A DNA stretch of 64,000 bases from Paenibacillus thalictri (lineage in GTDB: Bacteria; Bacillota; Bacilli; Paenibacillales; NBRC-103111): NCBI RefSeq assembly GCF_004307995.1, contig NZ_SIRE01000012.1:62001-126000 (forward strand), written 5' to 3'. The notes under the pieces were generated by a model. The model saw nothing but the letters and a program-made list of their open reading frames with translations. It did not search any database and was not told the DNA's origin. Both the position numbers and the translations under genes were made by a program. Position 1 is the first letter of the stretch, and each line of letters begins with the position of its first letter. Of the stretch, positions 15,951 to 25,353 are shown piece after piece.

Positions 15951-16946
15951 ATGCAACTTCAGACCAGCCGCTTAGTCACTCTTATGTTATTTCTCGTTAT
16001 CGCGCTTAGTCTTGCCGCTTGCGGTCAAACCGCCGCGCCTTCAGCTCAAGGAAGCTCAACCCCTGCGGCCCCGGCCCCCGCTCCGGCAGCTTCGCCCGCT
16101 CCCGCTGCAGCTCCTAGCGACGGGAAAATTACAGTAGAAGATGCGCAAGGAACCGTTACATTAGCCAAAAAGCCGGAACGGATCGTCACCATGGATTTCA
16201 GCTTTACCGATATGCTGATTACGCTGGGCGTGCAGCCCGTGGGCATTGCCGATGACGGCAGTCCGGCTTTGTTCATGGATGCAGTAAAGAGCCAACTGAA
16301 ATCATATACATCCGTAGGCTCCCGTTATGAGCCCAACATCGAGCTGATCAGCTCGCTTAAGCCCGATCTGATTATCGTCGATATCAACAAGCATAAGAAC
16401 GCCCTGCCGCAGCTTAAAGCGATCGCGCCGCTGCTGGTATTAAACGACTTCCAAGCCGATTATGATCAAATGTTGAAAAATTACATCATTACCGCCAAAG
16501 CTGTTGGCAAAGAAGAGGAAGGCAAGAAACGTCTGCAGGAACACCAAGCCAAAATGGAGGCAGCTAAGAAAAAAATTAAAAACGCCAACATGACCGTGCT
16601 TCCCGCCGTCGTGAATCCTACCGGATTTTTCGGTCACTCCGACCATTCGTATTCCGGATCCATGCTGAAAATGTTAGGTTATACCGATCCGTTGAAAAAC
16701 GATACGGCTTATCCGCAGATGACCCTGGAGCAACTGGTGGAAACGAACCCGCAGGCGTTGTTCCTGATGCCGACGGATAAGGTGACGATCGTGAACCAGT
16801 GGGAAACGAATCCACTATGGAAGAAACTCGACGCGGTGAACAACAACAAGGTATACACCGTAGAACGCCGGGACTGGTCGCTATCCAGAGGTATGCTCGG
16901 ATCGGAGAAGATTGCAGAGGATATTTTGAAACAGCTGGGAGAATAA
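15951..16946 (+). CDS. Iron-siderophore ABC transporter binding lipoprotein (331 aa)
   Basis: Captures ferric siderophore outside the membrane. The signal peptide ends in lipobox LAAC (Cys24), followed by an Ala/Pro-rich linker to about residue 58. A FecB/FhuD-type periplasmic-binding fold then begins at ITVEDAQGTVTLAKKPERIV. The segments PNIELISSLKPDLIIVD and NPQALFLMPTD are typical of the family. AGGAGG precedes the ATG, and a Fur box covers the region just upstream. Two FecCD permeases follow at once. No ATPase gene is present; Firmicutes commonly share one siderophore ATPase among several such systems. Confidence 0.92.
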   Translation: MQLQTSRLVTLMLFLVIALSLAACGQTAAPSAQGSSTPAAPAPAPAASPAPAAAPSDGKITVEDAQGTVTLAKKPERIVTMDFSFTDMLITLGVQPVGIADDGSPALFMDAVKSQLKSYTSVGSRYEPNIELISSLKPDLIIVDINKHKNALPQLKAIAPLLVLNDFQADYDQMLKNYIITAKAVGKEEEGKKRLQEHQAKMEAAKKKIKNANMTVLPAVVNPTGFFGHSDHSYSGSMLKMLGYTDPLKNDTAYPQMTLEQLVETNPQALFLMPTDKVTIVNQWETNPLWKKLDAVNNNKVYTVERRDWSLSRGMLGSEKIAEDILKQLGE

Positions 16947-16951
16947 AATAA

Positions 16952-17974
16952 ATGGATAACACGATTCGTTTGGAGAAGCAGAGCCGCCCCCGGTTTCTGC
17001 TCTTCCTTTTTTGCAGTTGTTTGCTTCTTTTGGCTCTCGGCATGCTGTTGAGCCTGAAATGGGGCCAAGCTCAGATGTCATGGGGCACTTTATTCGAAGC
17101 GCTAACCTTCCGAAGCCACGACAAGCTGCACCTCTATATCCAAACTTTACGGCTGCCCCGCACGTTGACCGCCTGCATCGTCGGTATTCAGCTGGCGCTG
17201 GCCGGGCTGCTGACTCAGTTGACAACGAAAAATCCGCTGGCTTCCCCGCACATCTTCGGCATTAACGCAGGTGCGTCGTTAGCCGTAGTGTTAGGCCTTG
17301 TATTGGCCTCCGGATTGGGCCTGTTTGCTTCCATGCTGCTGGCCTTCGCAGGTGCCGTAGCGGGCGTCATTCTGGTCTGGTCCTTGAGCGGCAACGATCA
17401 CAGGCAATATGTGCGCCTTGCGCTTGCGGGCATTACCGTTCATTTCCTGCTTTCTTCTTTGACCGAAGGCGTCATGATTCTGAACCAATATTCGACGGAA
17501 AGCATGATCTTTTGGCTGGTCGGGTCGGTAAACCGCGCGAGCTGGCATGAGGTCGCTCTGCTGCTGCCATTTGTCATCGGGGGGCTTGCGCTGCTTATCT
17601 TTATGATCCCCGCATTTCGCCTGCTGCCGATGGATTCCGACGTAGCTGCCGGACTAGGCCAGAGAGTCGCACTGGTCCGCGCCGCGGGCATGCTGCTGGT
17701 CATCGTTTTTGCCGGCTCAGCCGTCGCCGTATGCGGTCCGATCGGGTTCATCTGCCTGATCGTCCCTCATATCGCCAGAGCGCTGGTCGGGTCCAATCTG
17801 ACCTTGCTTGTTCCTTTGACAGGACTGCTCGGCGGCGCGCTGCTGGTGTATGCCGACTTATTCAGCCGCATGATATCGTTTCCGTTCGAGTCCCCGGTTG
17901 GTATCGTCACGTCTGCGATCGGAGCCCCGTTTTTTATTTATTTATCCCGGCGGCAAGGAGGGAAGAAGAAATGA
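16952..17974 (+). CDS. Iron-siderophore ABC permease, FecCD family, subunit 1 (340 aa)
   Basis: A BtuC/FecCD-type inner-membrane permease with about nine or ten helices. Family marks are LRLPRTLTACIVGIQLALAGLLTQ near residue 65, NPLASPHIFGINAGAS, and the C-terminal ATPase-contact segment GPIGFICLIVPHIAR. It starts 5 bases after the binding-protein gene. Its last codon and stop overlap the ATG of the next permease (ATGA). With that partner it should form the heterodimeric channel. Confidence 0.92.
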   Translation: MDNTIRLEKQSRPRFLLFLFCSCLLLLALGMLLSLKWGQAQMSWGTLFEALTFRSHDKLHLYIQTLRLPRTLTACIVGIQLALAGLLTQLTTKNPLASPHIFGINAGASLAVVLGLVLASGLGLFASMLLAFAGAVAGVILVWSLSGNDHRQYVRLALAGITVHFLLSSLTEGVMILNQYSTESMIFWLVGSVNRASWHEVALLLPFVIGGLALLIFMIPAFRLLPMDSDVAAGLGQRVALVRAAGMLLVIVFAGSAVAVCGPIGFICLIVPHIARALVGSNLTLLVPLTGLLGGALLVYADLFSRMISFPFESPVGIVTSAIGAPFFIYLSRRQGGKKK

Positions 17975-18954
17975 GGAACACGACCATTCTTGGCGGCGCT
18001 TGTCTGCTTCTGCTCATTCTTGCTGTAGTCTCCATCTGCGTCGGAGCCGTGTCCATTCCGCTAGGGGATATAGGAGCAAGCCTGACGGACCCGGCAAGCC
18101 CGACTTATTTCATTGTCCATGAGGTGCGGCTGCCCAGAGTGCTTGTCGGTATGCTCGCAGGTTTCGGTTTGGCTGTAGCCGGTGTGATTCTGCAGAACTT
18201 GATCCGTAACCCGCTAGCCAGCCCCGATGTCATCGGTATAACCAAAGGAGCCGGTTTCGCCGCGGCGGCTGTCATCTTCCTGTTTCCGAAGTCACCCGTC
18301 TATGTGCTGCCGATCGCCGCTTTTGCCGGGGCCGTGATTACCTTTCTGGTGCTCCTTGCTTTAAGCCGCAGGCTCACTTTATCTCCCGCTTCCCTTGCCT
18401 TAATCGGCGTCGCTATTGGCGCCATCTTTCAGGCCGGCACGCAATATCTGATCGTCACCAATCCAACCAATATCAATATGGCGCTGCTATGGCTGTCCGG
18501 CAGCTTATGGAGCCGCAGTTGGAATCATATCGCCTACTTGCTGCCTTCTTTGGCTGTACTGCTTGCTTTTGCCGGCGCGAGCTTCGCCAAACTGAACGCA
18601 TTTCAGCTGGGCGACGACATCGGTGCGTCGCTGGGCCTGCGCATCGTACGCGAACGTTTTTGGCTGCTCCTGCTTGCGGTAAGCCTAGCCGGCGTATCCG
18701 TATCGGCGGTCGGCGCGATCGGATTTGTCGGACTGCTGGCACCGCATATGGCACGCAGCCTTGTCGGAGGCTTGAACCAGCGGCTGCTTCCGCTCGCCGC
18801 CGTCATCGGCGCCGATCTGATGCTGCTCGGTGACTGTCTCGGGAGGGTGATCATCATTCCGCGCGAGGTTCCGGTAGGCGTCATGACCGCCGTCATCGGC
18901 GCCCCTTATTTCATCTATTTGCTGCGCAGGGAACGGAATCGGCGGTCCGCTTAA
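17971..18954 (+). CDS. Iron-siderophore ABC permease, FecCD family, subunit 2 (327 aa)
   Basis: The second FecCD permease, with VRLPRVLVGMLAGFGLAVAG, NPLASPDVIGITKGA and GAIGFVGLLAPHMAR. The ATG at 17971 is used: it overlaps the previous stop, and AAGGAGGG lies about 8 bases upstream. The open frame reaching back to 17731 would read through the preceding gene in another frame and is not credible. The gene ends two bases before a convergent lipoprotein gene. Confidence 0.92.
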   Translation: MRNTTILGGACLLLLILAVVSICVGAVSIPLGDIGASLTDPASPTYFIVHEVRLPRVLVGMLAGFGLAVAGVILQNLIRNPLASPDVIGITKGAGFAAAAVIFLFPKSPVYVLPIAAFAGAVITFLVLLALSRRLTLSPASLALIGVAIGAIFQAGTQYLIVTNPTNINMALLWLSGSLWSRSWNHIAYLLPSLAVLLAFAGASFAKLNAFQLGDDIGASLGLRIVRERFWLLLLAVSLAGVSVSAVGAIGFVGLLAPHMARSLVGGLNQRLLPLAAVIGADLMLLGDCLGRVIIIPREVPVGVMTAVIGAPYFIYLLRRERNRRSA

Positions 18955-18956
18955 AG

Positions 18957-19577
18957 TTACTTGCCTTTTTCTTTAGGGAAGTCGTTGTTTTCGCCCAGAA
19001 CCTCTCCCTTGGTGTCCTTAAAGCGGATTACCGGCTGCTGGTTGTTCTTGAAATAATCCGAATGCACGTACATTTGACGAATAAACGGGTCAAAAATCAT
19101 CATCATGAGGCCGGCGCCCAATTGCCCCCCATTGGCGGTATTAATCACGATTTCAATGGTCTTGTCGTCAGGCATCGTCGCACTTTTGAGCGGCTGCTTT
19201 TCATCGCCTTTATTATCGTTCAGCGCATCGATGTAAGCTTTGAAGTCTTTTTTGGTGAGATGGATCTTGTCCCAATCGATAGCGTCAGGTTTGGCAGCGC
19301 CATTGGATTGAAGGAGGTCTAAGCCCTTGCTTTGTCCCTCATCCTTCGCTTCGCTGCCCGCAGCTGCCGCCGGTACGCCAGCAGCCGGTGCCGGTGTGTT
19401 GGCTGCAGGTGCCGGTGTGCTAGCAGTCGCTCCGGCTTTTGCGCTGTCTGCCGATTTGGCGGTGTCTGCCGGCTTCGCGCCGTCCTCCACGGCTTTTGCT
19501 CCGCATCCCGCAATTACCGTAGTGAGCATGATGGCTGCCAGACCGGCGGCTATTTTGGTTACAAGTGTTTTGTTCAT
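18957..19577 (-). CDS. Putative lipoprotein with low-complexity linker (206 aa)
   Basis: The signal peptide ends in lipobox IAGC (Cys25). Residues 26-85 are an Ala/Pro/Lys/Asp-rich flexible linker. The C-terminal 115 residues form a compact domain (IDWDKIHLTKKDFKAYIDAL, then KTIEIVINTANGGQLG) that I do not recognise. GGGGAACTC precedes the ATG. The gene converges with the siderophore permease, with 2 bases between the stops, and diverges from the MFS gene. It is probably an extracellular membrane-anchored protein; no function is assigned. Confidence 0.7.
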   Translation of the reverse strand: MNKTLVTKIAAGLAAIMLTTVIAGCGAKAVEDGAKPADTAKSADSAKAGATASTPAPAANTPAPAAGVPAAAAGSEAKDEGQSKGLDLLQSNGAAKPDAIDWDKIHLTKKDFKAYIDALNDNKGDEKQPLKSATMPDDKTIEIVINTANGGQLGAGLMMMIFDPFIRQMYVHSDYFKNNQQPVIRFKDTKGEVLGENNDFPKEKGK

Positions 19578-19889
19578 TATGAGTTCCCCTCTCCTCTATG
19601 CCTTAAGGCTGTATTGTCGAAAGCCCATTATAACTTGGATCCCCTCATTTATCTACCTTTATTTGGGATTGGATAGCTGCATTTCCAGTTAATCCGTCTA
19701 TTCCCTGCCCCTTCCGAAACCATCAGCTCCGCCCTAAGGGAAAAATAATTCCGTCTCCGGCACGAGGACACCGTTTCGTCGCTGCTCTATAATCAATGAA
19801 GCGGCAGGAGAATTTTCCAGTTTATATTCAGTTTAAAAACCGCGGTTATACTTACGAACGTATCGAATAACGGATAGGAGTTGTCTTTC
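19578..19889. other. Intergenic region between divergent lipoprotein and MFS genes
   Basis: 312 bases with divergent promoters expected. TATAAT-like hexamers occur on the minus strand near 19630 and on the plus strand near 19787, but neither has a good -35 partner. No repeat, RNA structure or credible small gene seen. Confidence 0.4.
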
Positions 19890-21413
19890 ATGACCATCCA
19901 AAAAGAAAATAACAAAAAGCTCGTGCTGACCGGCCTGCTGATCGGCCTGATATTTGCCGAGTTGGACGAAACCGTCGTTTCGACGGCCATGCCAACGATC
20001 ATCCGCGAGCTGCACGGTCTGTCTCTTTACGGCTGGGTGGCCGGTGTCTATATGCTCGCCGTGACCATTTTTATGCCGATTTTAGGCAAATTGGCCGACT
20101 TGTACGGACGCAAGCGCATTTACCTTAGCTGCATGGCCTTATTTATTGCCGGCTCGATTGTAAGCGGCTTGGCCCCAACCATGACGATGCTGCTCATCGG
20201 CCGGGGCATCCAAGGCATTGGCGCGGGAGGTTTAATGCCGCTCGCACTGGTGATTATCGGGGAAACGTATCCTTTGGAGCAGCGGGCCAAAATTCAAAGC
20301 TTGTTCGGACCGTTGATGATTCTCCCCCAGCTGCTTGGCCCCACGGTTGGCGGTTATATGGTCGGACACGTTAATTGGCACTGGGTATTTCTGATTAATA
20401 TTCCGGTTGGCCTGCTGGCCGCGGCCGTATTATCGGTCGGTATGAGGGAATCGCGAAGCGGCGAGAAGCGGAGCATCGACTGGGCGGGTGCGGCCACCTT
20501 GGTTCTGGCAATGCTCTCCCTTCTGCTGGCGCCTGTGCTGATTGACAACAACGGCCTGTCGTGGGGTTCGCCCGTCATTATCGGAATGCTTGTATTGTCC
20601 GCACTGTTCATTGCGCTATTTATCTGGATAGAATCCAAAGTCCAAGAACCGATCATTCCGCTTCACCTGTTCCGCAATCGGAATGTCGTTGTCCTTTCTT
20701 CTCTAGTGCTCATTCTGATGCTAGGGATTATGGGCGGCATGGCAACATTCCCGTTTTTTGCGCAAAATGTGATGGGACTGACACCGACAGCGGCCGGATA
20801 CCTCATGCTTGCCTTTATGGCCGGCGCGATCCCCTCCAGCATCGCCAATGGATTTCTGATTACCCGGGTTCCATACCGCAATTTGTTTATCATTTGTTTC
20901 ATCTTGCCTGTGGTCGGCTTCTTCCTGCTCACACAAGTCGCCGTCAGCACAACCGTGATGTACATTATTGTGACCTTCTTTATTATAGGCCTCGGCATCG
21001 GCGCATTGTTCGGAGGCGACAACCTGATCGTTCAGGAATCCGTCGAAAAGGAACATAGCGGCGTAGCGCTTGGTACCGTACAATTGTTCCAGTCGCTCGG
21101 AGCGACGGTGGGTTTGAGCATTTTCGGCAGCCTGCTTGCCCGCAATATTAAGAATGGCGTGACCGGTTTAAGCGATCAGCTGCCACCCGGGGAGGCGGAA
21201 CATATTGCTACCGGCGGTATTCCTGCCGGTCTCGCACCGGAATTGACGGTAAACATTCAGCATGTTTTCGCCAGCGCTTTTCAAAACATCTTTATCATAT
21301 CGCTGTTTTTTGTGATCGCCGCTTTTGTCATCACTTGGTTTTTAAATAAAGGAGTGCTTACAAAAAGAGAAGAATCCGAGCCCGAGCAACCTGCCGCTCT
21401 CGTAGCGGAGTAG
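19890..21413 (+). CDS. MFS drug exporter, DHA2 (EmrB/QacA) family (507 aa)
   Basis: A proton-driven exporter with 14 predicted helices. Motifs seen: LDETVVSTAMPTI in helix 1 (DHA2 motif D1), GKLADLYGRKRIY (motif A), RGIQGIGAGGLMPLALVIIGE (helix 4) and GPTVGGYMVGHVNWHWVFLINIPVG (motif C region). ATG at 19890 is used; GATAGGAG is upstream at good spacing and the TTG at 19881 directly abuts it. No regulator gene of the TetR or MarR type is adjacent. The exported compound cannot be read from the sequence. Confidence 0.93.
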   Translation: MTIQKENNKKLVLTGLLIGLIFAELDETVVSTAMPTIIRELHGLSLYGWVAGVYMLAVTIFMPILGKLADLYGRKRIYLSCMALFIAGSIVSGLAPTMTMLLIGRGIQGIGAGGLMPLALVIIGETYPLEQRAKIQSLFGPLMILPQLLGPTVGGYMVGHVNWHWVFLINIPVGLLAAAVLSVGMRESRSGEKRSIDWAGAATLVLAMLSLLLAPVLIDNNGLSWGSPVIIGMLVLSALFIALFIWIESKVQEPIIPLHLFRNRNVVVLSSLVLILMLGIMGGMATFPFFAQNVMGLTPTAAGYLMLAFMAGAIPSSIANGFLITRVPYRNLFIICFILPVVGFFLLTQVAVSTTVMYIIVTFFIIGLGIGALFGGDNLIVQESVEKEHSGVALGTVQLFQSLGATVGLSIFGSLLARNIKNGVTGLSDQLPPGEAEHIATGGIPAGLAPELTVNIQHVFASAFQNIFIISLFFVIAAFVITWFLNKGVLTKREESEPEQPAALVAE

Positions 21414-21815
21414 TCCGCGGCAGCAGCCGGCTCGTCCGTTAAGTCTCCATTTTCTTGTACTCTAGTTTCTTTCGTTTTCTTCTTGATCATCGCTAGAAAC
21501 GGTTAAGCATCTGCCGGCATGTATGCTGCCTGTCCAGGGATATCTCGCCTTGGGCTGGAAGCTTATGCCGGCATCTTCATTTCCGGCCAAAAACCGCCGT
21601 TGGTTTCGACATCCGCTCACCGGCCGCCCCTCTGCCCAATTTTGACATACACCGCTTTGTCCGCTTCCTACGCTGCTATCTCTCTCGAACCCGGAGCAGA
21701 ACGTTTGCTCCGAATATAGCAATTTGCCCACGAATCTATTAAAATAGTGAGTCGTATAAGGAAGTTCCTCCCACTTACGGGTAATCTTGCAGCAGAGAAT
21801 AGGAGAGAGAAGCTT
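21414..21815. other. Intergenic region before the M14 peptidase gene
   Basis: 402 bases. It contains two copies of the palindromic core TGCCGGCAT (around 21511 and 21565), and TTAAAATAG near 21738 as a weak -10. No gene or structured RNA could be supported. Confidence 0.4.
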
Positions 21816-23258
21816 GTGAACAAGAAAAAAGTCCAAAGAGCGCTGCAGCTTCTGGTGGCGGCTCTAGGGATGATATTCGCTGCGGGGAGCGCACTAGGAG
21901 CCGCGCCTCAAGCAAACGGCACGATAAACAAAGACATCGTAGACCCCTACCAGACGTACACCTATGAACTGACGGCACAACATATCGATCAGCTTGCCGC
22001 GGCCTATCCGGATCTAATTCAAGTCAAAACGATTGGCAAGACGGACTTTGACCGGGACATTAAAGCCGTCAAGCTTGGCAAGGGAGAAGCCACCGTGCTG
22101 ATCGACGGTTCCCAGCATGCCCGGGAATGGATGGGCACCAACCTGATTATGTACATGATCGACCGTTATGCCTACGCGTATGAGCACAATATGAAATATG
22201 GCGATTACATCGTGCGCGATTTGCTGAATCAGTGCTCAATCTGGTTTGTCCCGATGGTCAATCCGGACGGTGTTACCCTACAGCAGCAAGGCTTGGATGC
22301 GTTCCCTGAGGACTACCATTCCTGGTTTGTCGGGATGAACGGCGGAAGCCGCGATTTCAAACGCTGGAAAGCCAATGCCAGCGGAATCGATATCAACCGC
22401 CAGTATCCCGCCATGTGGACCGGCATTCGCAATTCTCCCAAATACCCGATGTTCAAAAACTATAAGGGCTCCGAGCCAGCGGAGACGGCGGAAGCCGTCA
22501 GCATGATCCACTTCGCTTATGAGACCGACCCGGAAATCGCCTTTTCTTACCACTCTTCCGGCGAAGTGCTGTACTGGTATTTCAATACGTCGCCGGAGCA
22601 TATGGCACGCGATAAACGGATGGCCGACACCATCAGCAATATGACAGGCTACAGCCAGATCAAGCCGGCCAAAGATCCTTCCGGCGGCGGTTTTACCGAT
22701 TGGTTTATCGCGCAGTTCGGACGCCCCGGTTTTACGGCGGAGTTAGGTCCCTATCAAGTTGAAACCGAGCTGCCGCTCTGGACCTTTACCGACATATGGG
22801 ATGAGAATCAAGCCATCGGGCTTTATCTGGCATCCGAAGGGTACAAGTTATGGCATGAACGTTATCCGGTCGAATGGGCCAACACGAACATTCAACTTCT
22901 TGAGCCGGTACCGCTGTACAATCGTCCCGATGCTTCGTTTCCCGTTGGCGCACAACTGAACGGTGCGAAACTAACAGCTGACGCGCGCCTGGGGGATTGG
23001 TACCGCATCCCGACATGGCTGGGCCCGAAATGGGTTCGCCTGAATCCGTCAGCGTATTTGATCGGACATAGCGAGAAACACACTGAACACATCAGCTTGA
23101 CGGCCCAAACGCCGATGTACAAGCATCCGAAGGAAGACGGTTCCATGCTGCTCGGACAATTGACCCCGCAGGAAATCGATACAGTGGAACGATGGAATGA
23201 CTGGTACCTTGTCAAAACATGGCTAGGCAACGTCTGGATCCAAAACAAACGTATTTAA
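21816..23258 (+). CDS. M14 zinc carboxypeptidase with C-terminal SH3-like repeats (480 aa)
   Basis: A secreted metallopeptidase, probably acting on peptidoglycan stem peptides as gamma-D-glutamyl-diamino-acid endopeptidases do. Signal peptide 1-29. Zinc ligands are His101 and Glu104 in SQHAREW and His246 in FSYHSSGE. The catalytic glutamate is Glu309 in FTAELGP, and VNPDGV is a family mark. Residues 355-480 contain two repeats ending in WYRIPTWLGPKWV and WYLVKTWLGNVWI, which recur in the next gene. GTG at 21816 with AGGAGAGAG upstream is chosen over a start at 21747. The downstream amidase gene begins 26 bases later, so the two enzymes are probably co-expressed. Confidence 0.9.
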   Translation: MNKKKVQRALQLLVAALGMIFAAGSALGAAPQANGTINKDIVDPYQTYTYELTAQHIDQLAAAYPDLIQVKTIGKTDFDRDIKAVKLGKGEATVLIDGSQHAREWMGTNLIMYMIDRYAYAYEHNMKYGDYIVRDLLNQCSIWFVPMVNPDGVTLQQQGLDAFPEDYHSWFVGMNGGSRDFKRWKANASGIDINRQYPAMWTGIRNSPKYPMFKNYKGSEPAETAEAVSMIHFAYETDPEIAFSYHSSGEVLYWYFNTSPEHMARDKRMADTISNMTGYSQIKPAKDPSGGGFTDWFIAQFGRPGFTAELGPYQVETELPLWTFTDIWDENQAIGLYLASEGYKLWHERYPVEWANTNIQLLEPVPLYNRPDASFPVGAQLNGAKLTADARLGDWYRIPTWLGPKWVRLNPSAYLIGHSEKHTEHISLTAQTPMYKHPKEDGSMLLGQLTPQEIDTVERWNDWYLVKTWLGNVWIQNKRI

Positions 23259-23284
23259 AGCTCACCTAAAAAGGAGGAACGTCC

Positions 23285-24397
23285 ATGGCTTCCATCCATC
23301 TTGCCCGCCACATGCTTCCGGTTATACTCGCGGTGGTTCTGCTGATTTGCGCGCTGCCGGCTGAGCCGGCCAGCGCCAATGAACAACATGAACAACGAAT
23401 CTGTCTGGACCCGGGCCATCAGCTGTACGGCAACAATGCCCTGGAGCCTGTCGCGCCGGATGCCAAAGAGAAGAAAGCAAAGGTCACATCCGGAACCCGA
23501 GGTGTCTCCACCAAAAAACCGGAGTATGTCCTGACCTTGGAAACGTCGCTGCTGCTTAAGGACAAGCTGGAGACCTACGGGTACAAGGTCATCATGACCC
23601 GTGACACCCACGATGTGGATATTTCCAATATAGAACGGGCGCTTGTCTGCAACGAAGCTCAAGCCGATTTGGCGGTTCGCATCCATGCCGACGGCGATAA
23701 TTCGCCTAAAGCACAGGGTATCTCGCTGCTTTATCCGGCCGCTGTCCAAGGGGCTTGGGCTCCTTCCCTGCCAAGCAAAGCCGCAGCGGAGCTGATTTTA
23801 CGGGAAGCGGTCGCAGCATCGGGCGCAGTGTCCAGAGGCGTTGTCCCCCGCTCCGATCTGACCGGCTTTAATTGGTCCACGGTACCCTCCGTGCTGGTTG
23901 AGATGGGGTTCATGACCAACCCGGAAGAAGATCGGCGGCTGTCCGATCCGGAATATCAAAATAAACTTATGGAAGGCATTGCGACCGGCATCAATCTGGC
24001 CTTATCGGTTGCTGCCGACGAACCCGAGCAGGAAACGTCAACCCGGGTATTCCTGCCAAGTTCTACCCAGCTCTATGAGTACAACAACGGTAAAATGACC
24101 CGTACCCAGGTAGCGTTATCGCCGCAAATCGTGAAGTTATCCGCGGTGCGCGGCAATTGGGGCAAAGTGAACACCTGGATCGGCGAACGGTGGATACCGC
24201 TGGGTTCGTCTTTATCCCCCGTGAATGCTGTAGAACGGCAAATTCAGCTGGCCGACAACACGCCCCTTTACCGCAGCCCTTACGATTCGGAGCCGGCTGC
24301 CCGGCTGTCCTCTCAAACGGTTACCGCGCATGAGCAGTGGCATGAGTGGTATTTGATCGATACCTGGCTCGGTGAAGTATGGGTTCTCAACCATTAA
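23285..24397 (+). CDS. N-acetylmuramoyl-L-alanine amidase (Amidase_3) with SH3-like repeats (370 aa)
   Basis: Cleaves the bond between muramic acid and the stem peptide. Signal peptide 1-32. The zinc site is readable as His45 (LDPGH), Glu86 (TLETSLLL) and His134 (VRIHAD), with catalytic Glu206 (LVEMGFMTN). These are the four conserved residues of Amidase_3/CwlC enzymes. Residues 250-370 hold two SH3-like repeats with the pattern W-x2-WY-x-I-x-TWLG-x2-WV, which match those in the upstream peptidase. AAAAAGGAGG precedes the ATG. The pair looks like a wall-remodelling operon, possibly for sporulation or recycling. Confidence 0.92.
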   Translation: MASIHLARHMLPVILAVVLLICALPAEPASANEQHEQRICLDPGHQLYGNNALEPVAPDAKEKKAKVTSGTRGVSTKKPEYVLTLETSLLLKDKLETYGYKVIMTRDTHDVDISNIERALVCNEAQADLAVRIHADGDNSPKAQGISLLYPAAVQGAWAPSLPSKAAAELILREAVAASGAVSRGVVPRSDLTGFNWSTVPSVLVEMGFMTNPEEDRRLSDPEYQNKLMEGIATGINLALSVAADEPEQETSTRVFLPSSTQLYEYNNGKMTRTQVALSPQIVKLSAVRGNWGKVNTWIGERWIPLGSSLSPVNAVERQIQLADNTPLYRSPYDSEPAARLSSQTVTAHEQWHEWYLIDTWLGEVWVLNH

Positions 24398-24462
24398 ATA
24401 GAAAACAATTTGCATGATCCATTGGTTTCGGGCAAACAATAAGCCACAGGAGGGATTCCGAA

Positions 24463-25221
24463 ATGAGACTTTCTGGAAAAGTTGCCGTAATAACCGGAGC
24501 GGCGTCGGGCATGGGGAAAGCGATCGCTGAACTGTTCGCGGCCGAAGGAGCCCAAGTGGTTGTTTCCGATCTTCGTCTTGAAGCCGCCCAAACGGTCGCC
24601 TCGGCTATTGAATCCGGCGGCGGCGCGGCCATTGCCGTTGCGGCCAATGTAGCCAAAGAAGAGGATGTTCAGCAATTAATCGATACTGCGGTGAAGCAGT
24701 TCGGCACGGTGGATATTTTGGTCAATAATGCGGGAATTATGGATAACTTCGTACCTGCGGCGGACTTAACCGATGAGCTGTGGGACCGGGTATTCGCCAT
24801 CAATACCACAGGCCCGATGAGAACGACACGCAAGGTGCTGCCGTTGTTCACAGAGAAAAAAAGCGGAGTCATCGTGAACATCGCCTCCGCCGGAGGACTT
24901 TATGGATCCAGGGCCGGTGCAGCCTACACTGCCTCGAAACACGCGGTTGTCGGCTTTACGAAAAACGTCGGGTTCCAATACGCCCCTCTAGGCATCCGCT
25001 GCAATGCAATCGCCCCGGGCGGGGTCGAAACCAACATCGGTACTACGATCAACTCCCCGAATCCGTTTGGCATGGAGCGGGCCATGGCGGGAATGGGCAT
25101 TAATCCGCGTTCCGGGAAGCCGGAGGAAATTGCCAAAGTCGCCTTGTTCCTGGCTTCCGACGATGCCAGCTTTGTGAACGGCGCCGTGGTGGCAGCGGAT
25201 GCCGGCTGGACAGCGTATTAA
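24463..25221 (+). CDS. Short-chain dehydrogenase/reductase (252 aa)
   Basis: A classical SDR oxidoreductase. The cofactor motif is TGAASGMG (11-18), the structural motif LVNNAGI (86-92), and the catalytic residues are Ser142, Tyr155 and Lys159 (YTASK). Asp36 at the end of strand 2 suggests NAD(H) rather than NADP(H). Length is typical. CAGGAGG precedes the ATG. It lies 65 bases after the amidase gene and is closed by a hairpin; the substrate is unknown and the context does not help. Confidence 0.92.
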   Translation: MRLSGKVAVITGAASGMGKAIAELFAAEGAQVVVSDLRLEAAQTVASAIESGGGAAIAVAANVAKEEDVQQLIDTAVKQFGTVDILVNNAGIMDNFVPAADLTDELWDRVFAINTTGPMRTTRKVLPLFTEKKSGVIVNIASAGGLYGSRAGAAYTASKHAVVGFTKNVGFQYAPLGIRCNAIAPGGVETNIGTTINSPNPFGMERAMAGMGINPRSGKPEEIAKVALFLASDDASFVNGAVVAADAGWTAY

Positions 25222-25249
25222 AGGCGGCGCACTGCCAAGCGCACATAAA

Positions 25250-25284
25250 AAGACGTCAAGCGGCTTCTGCCCGATTGACGTCTT
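25250..25284 (+). terminator. Terminator hairpin after the SDR gene
   Basis: AAGACGTCAA and TTGACGTCTT form a perfect 10-bp stem with a 15-base loop; there is no long T tract on the plus strand. Confidence 0.65.
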
Positions 25285-25353
25285 CATGATGTTCACCCAC
25301 ATTAAATCACACCGATAAAAACCACTTTCTGCCGTTCGCACCCCATCCTATCG

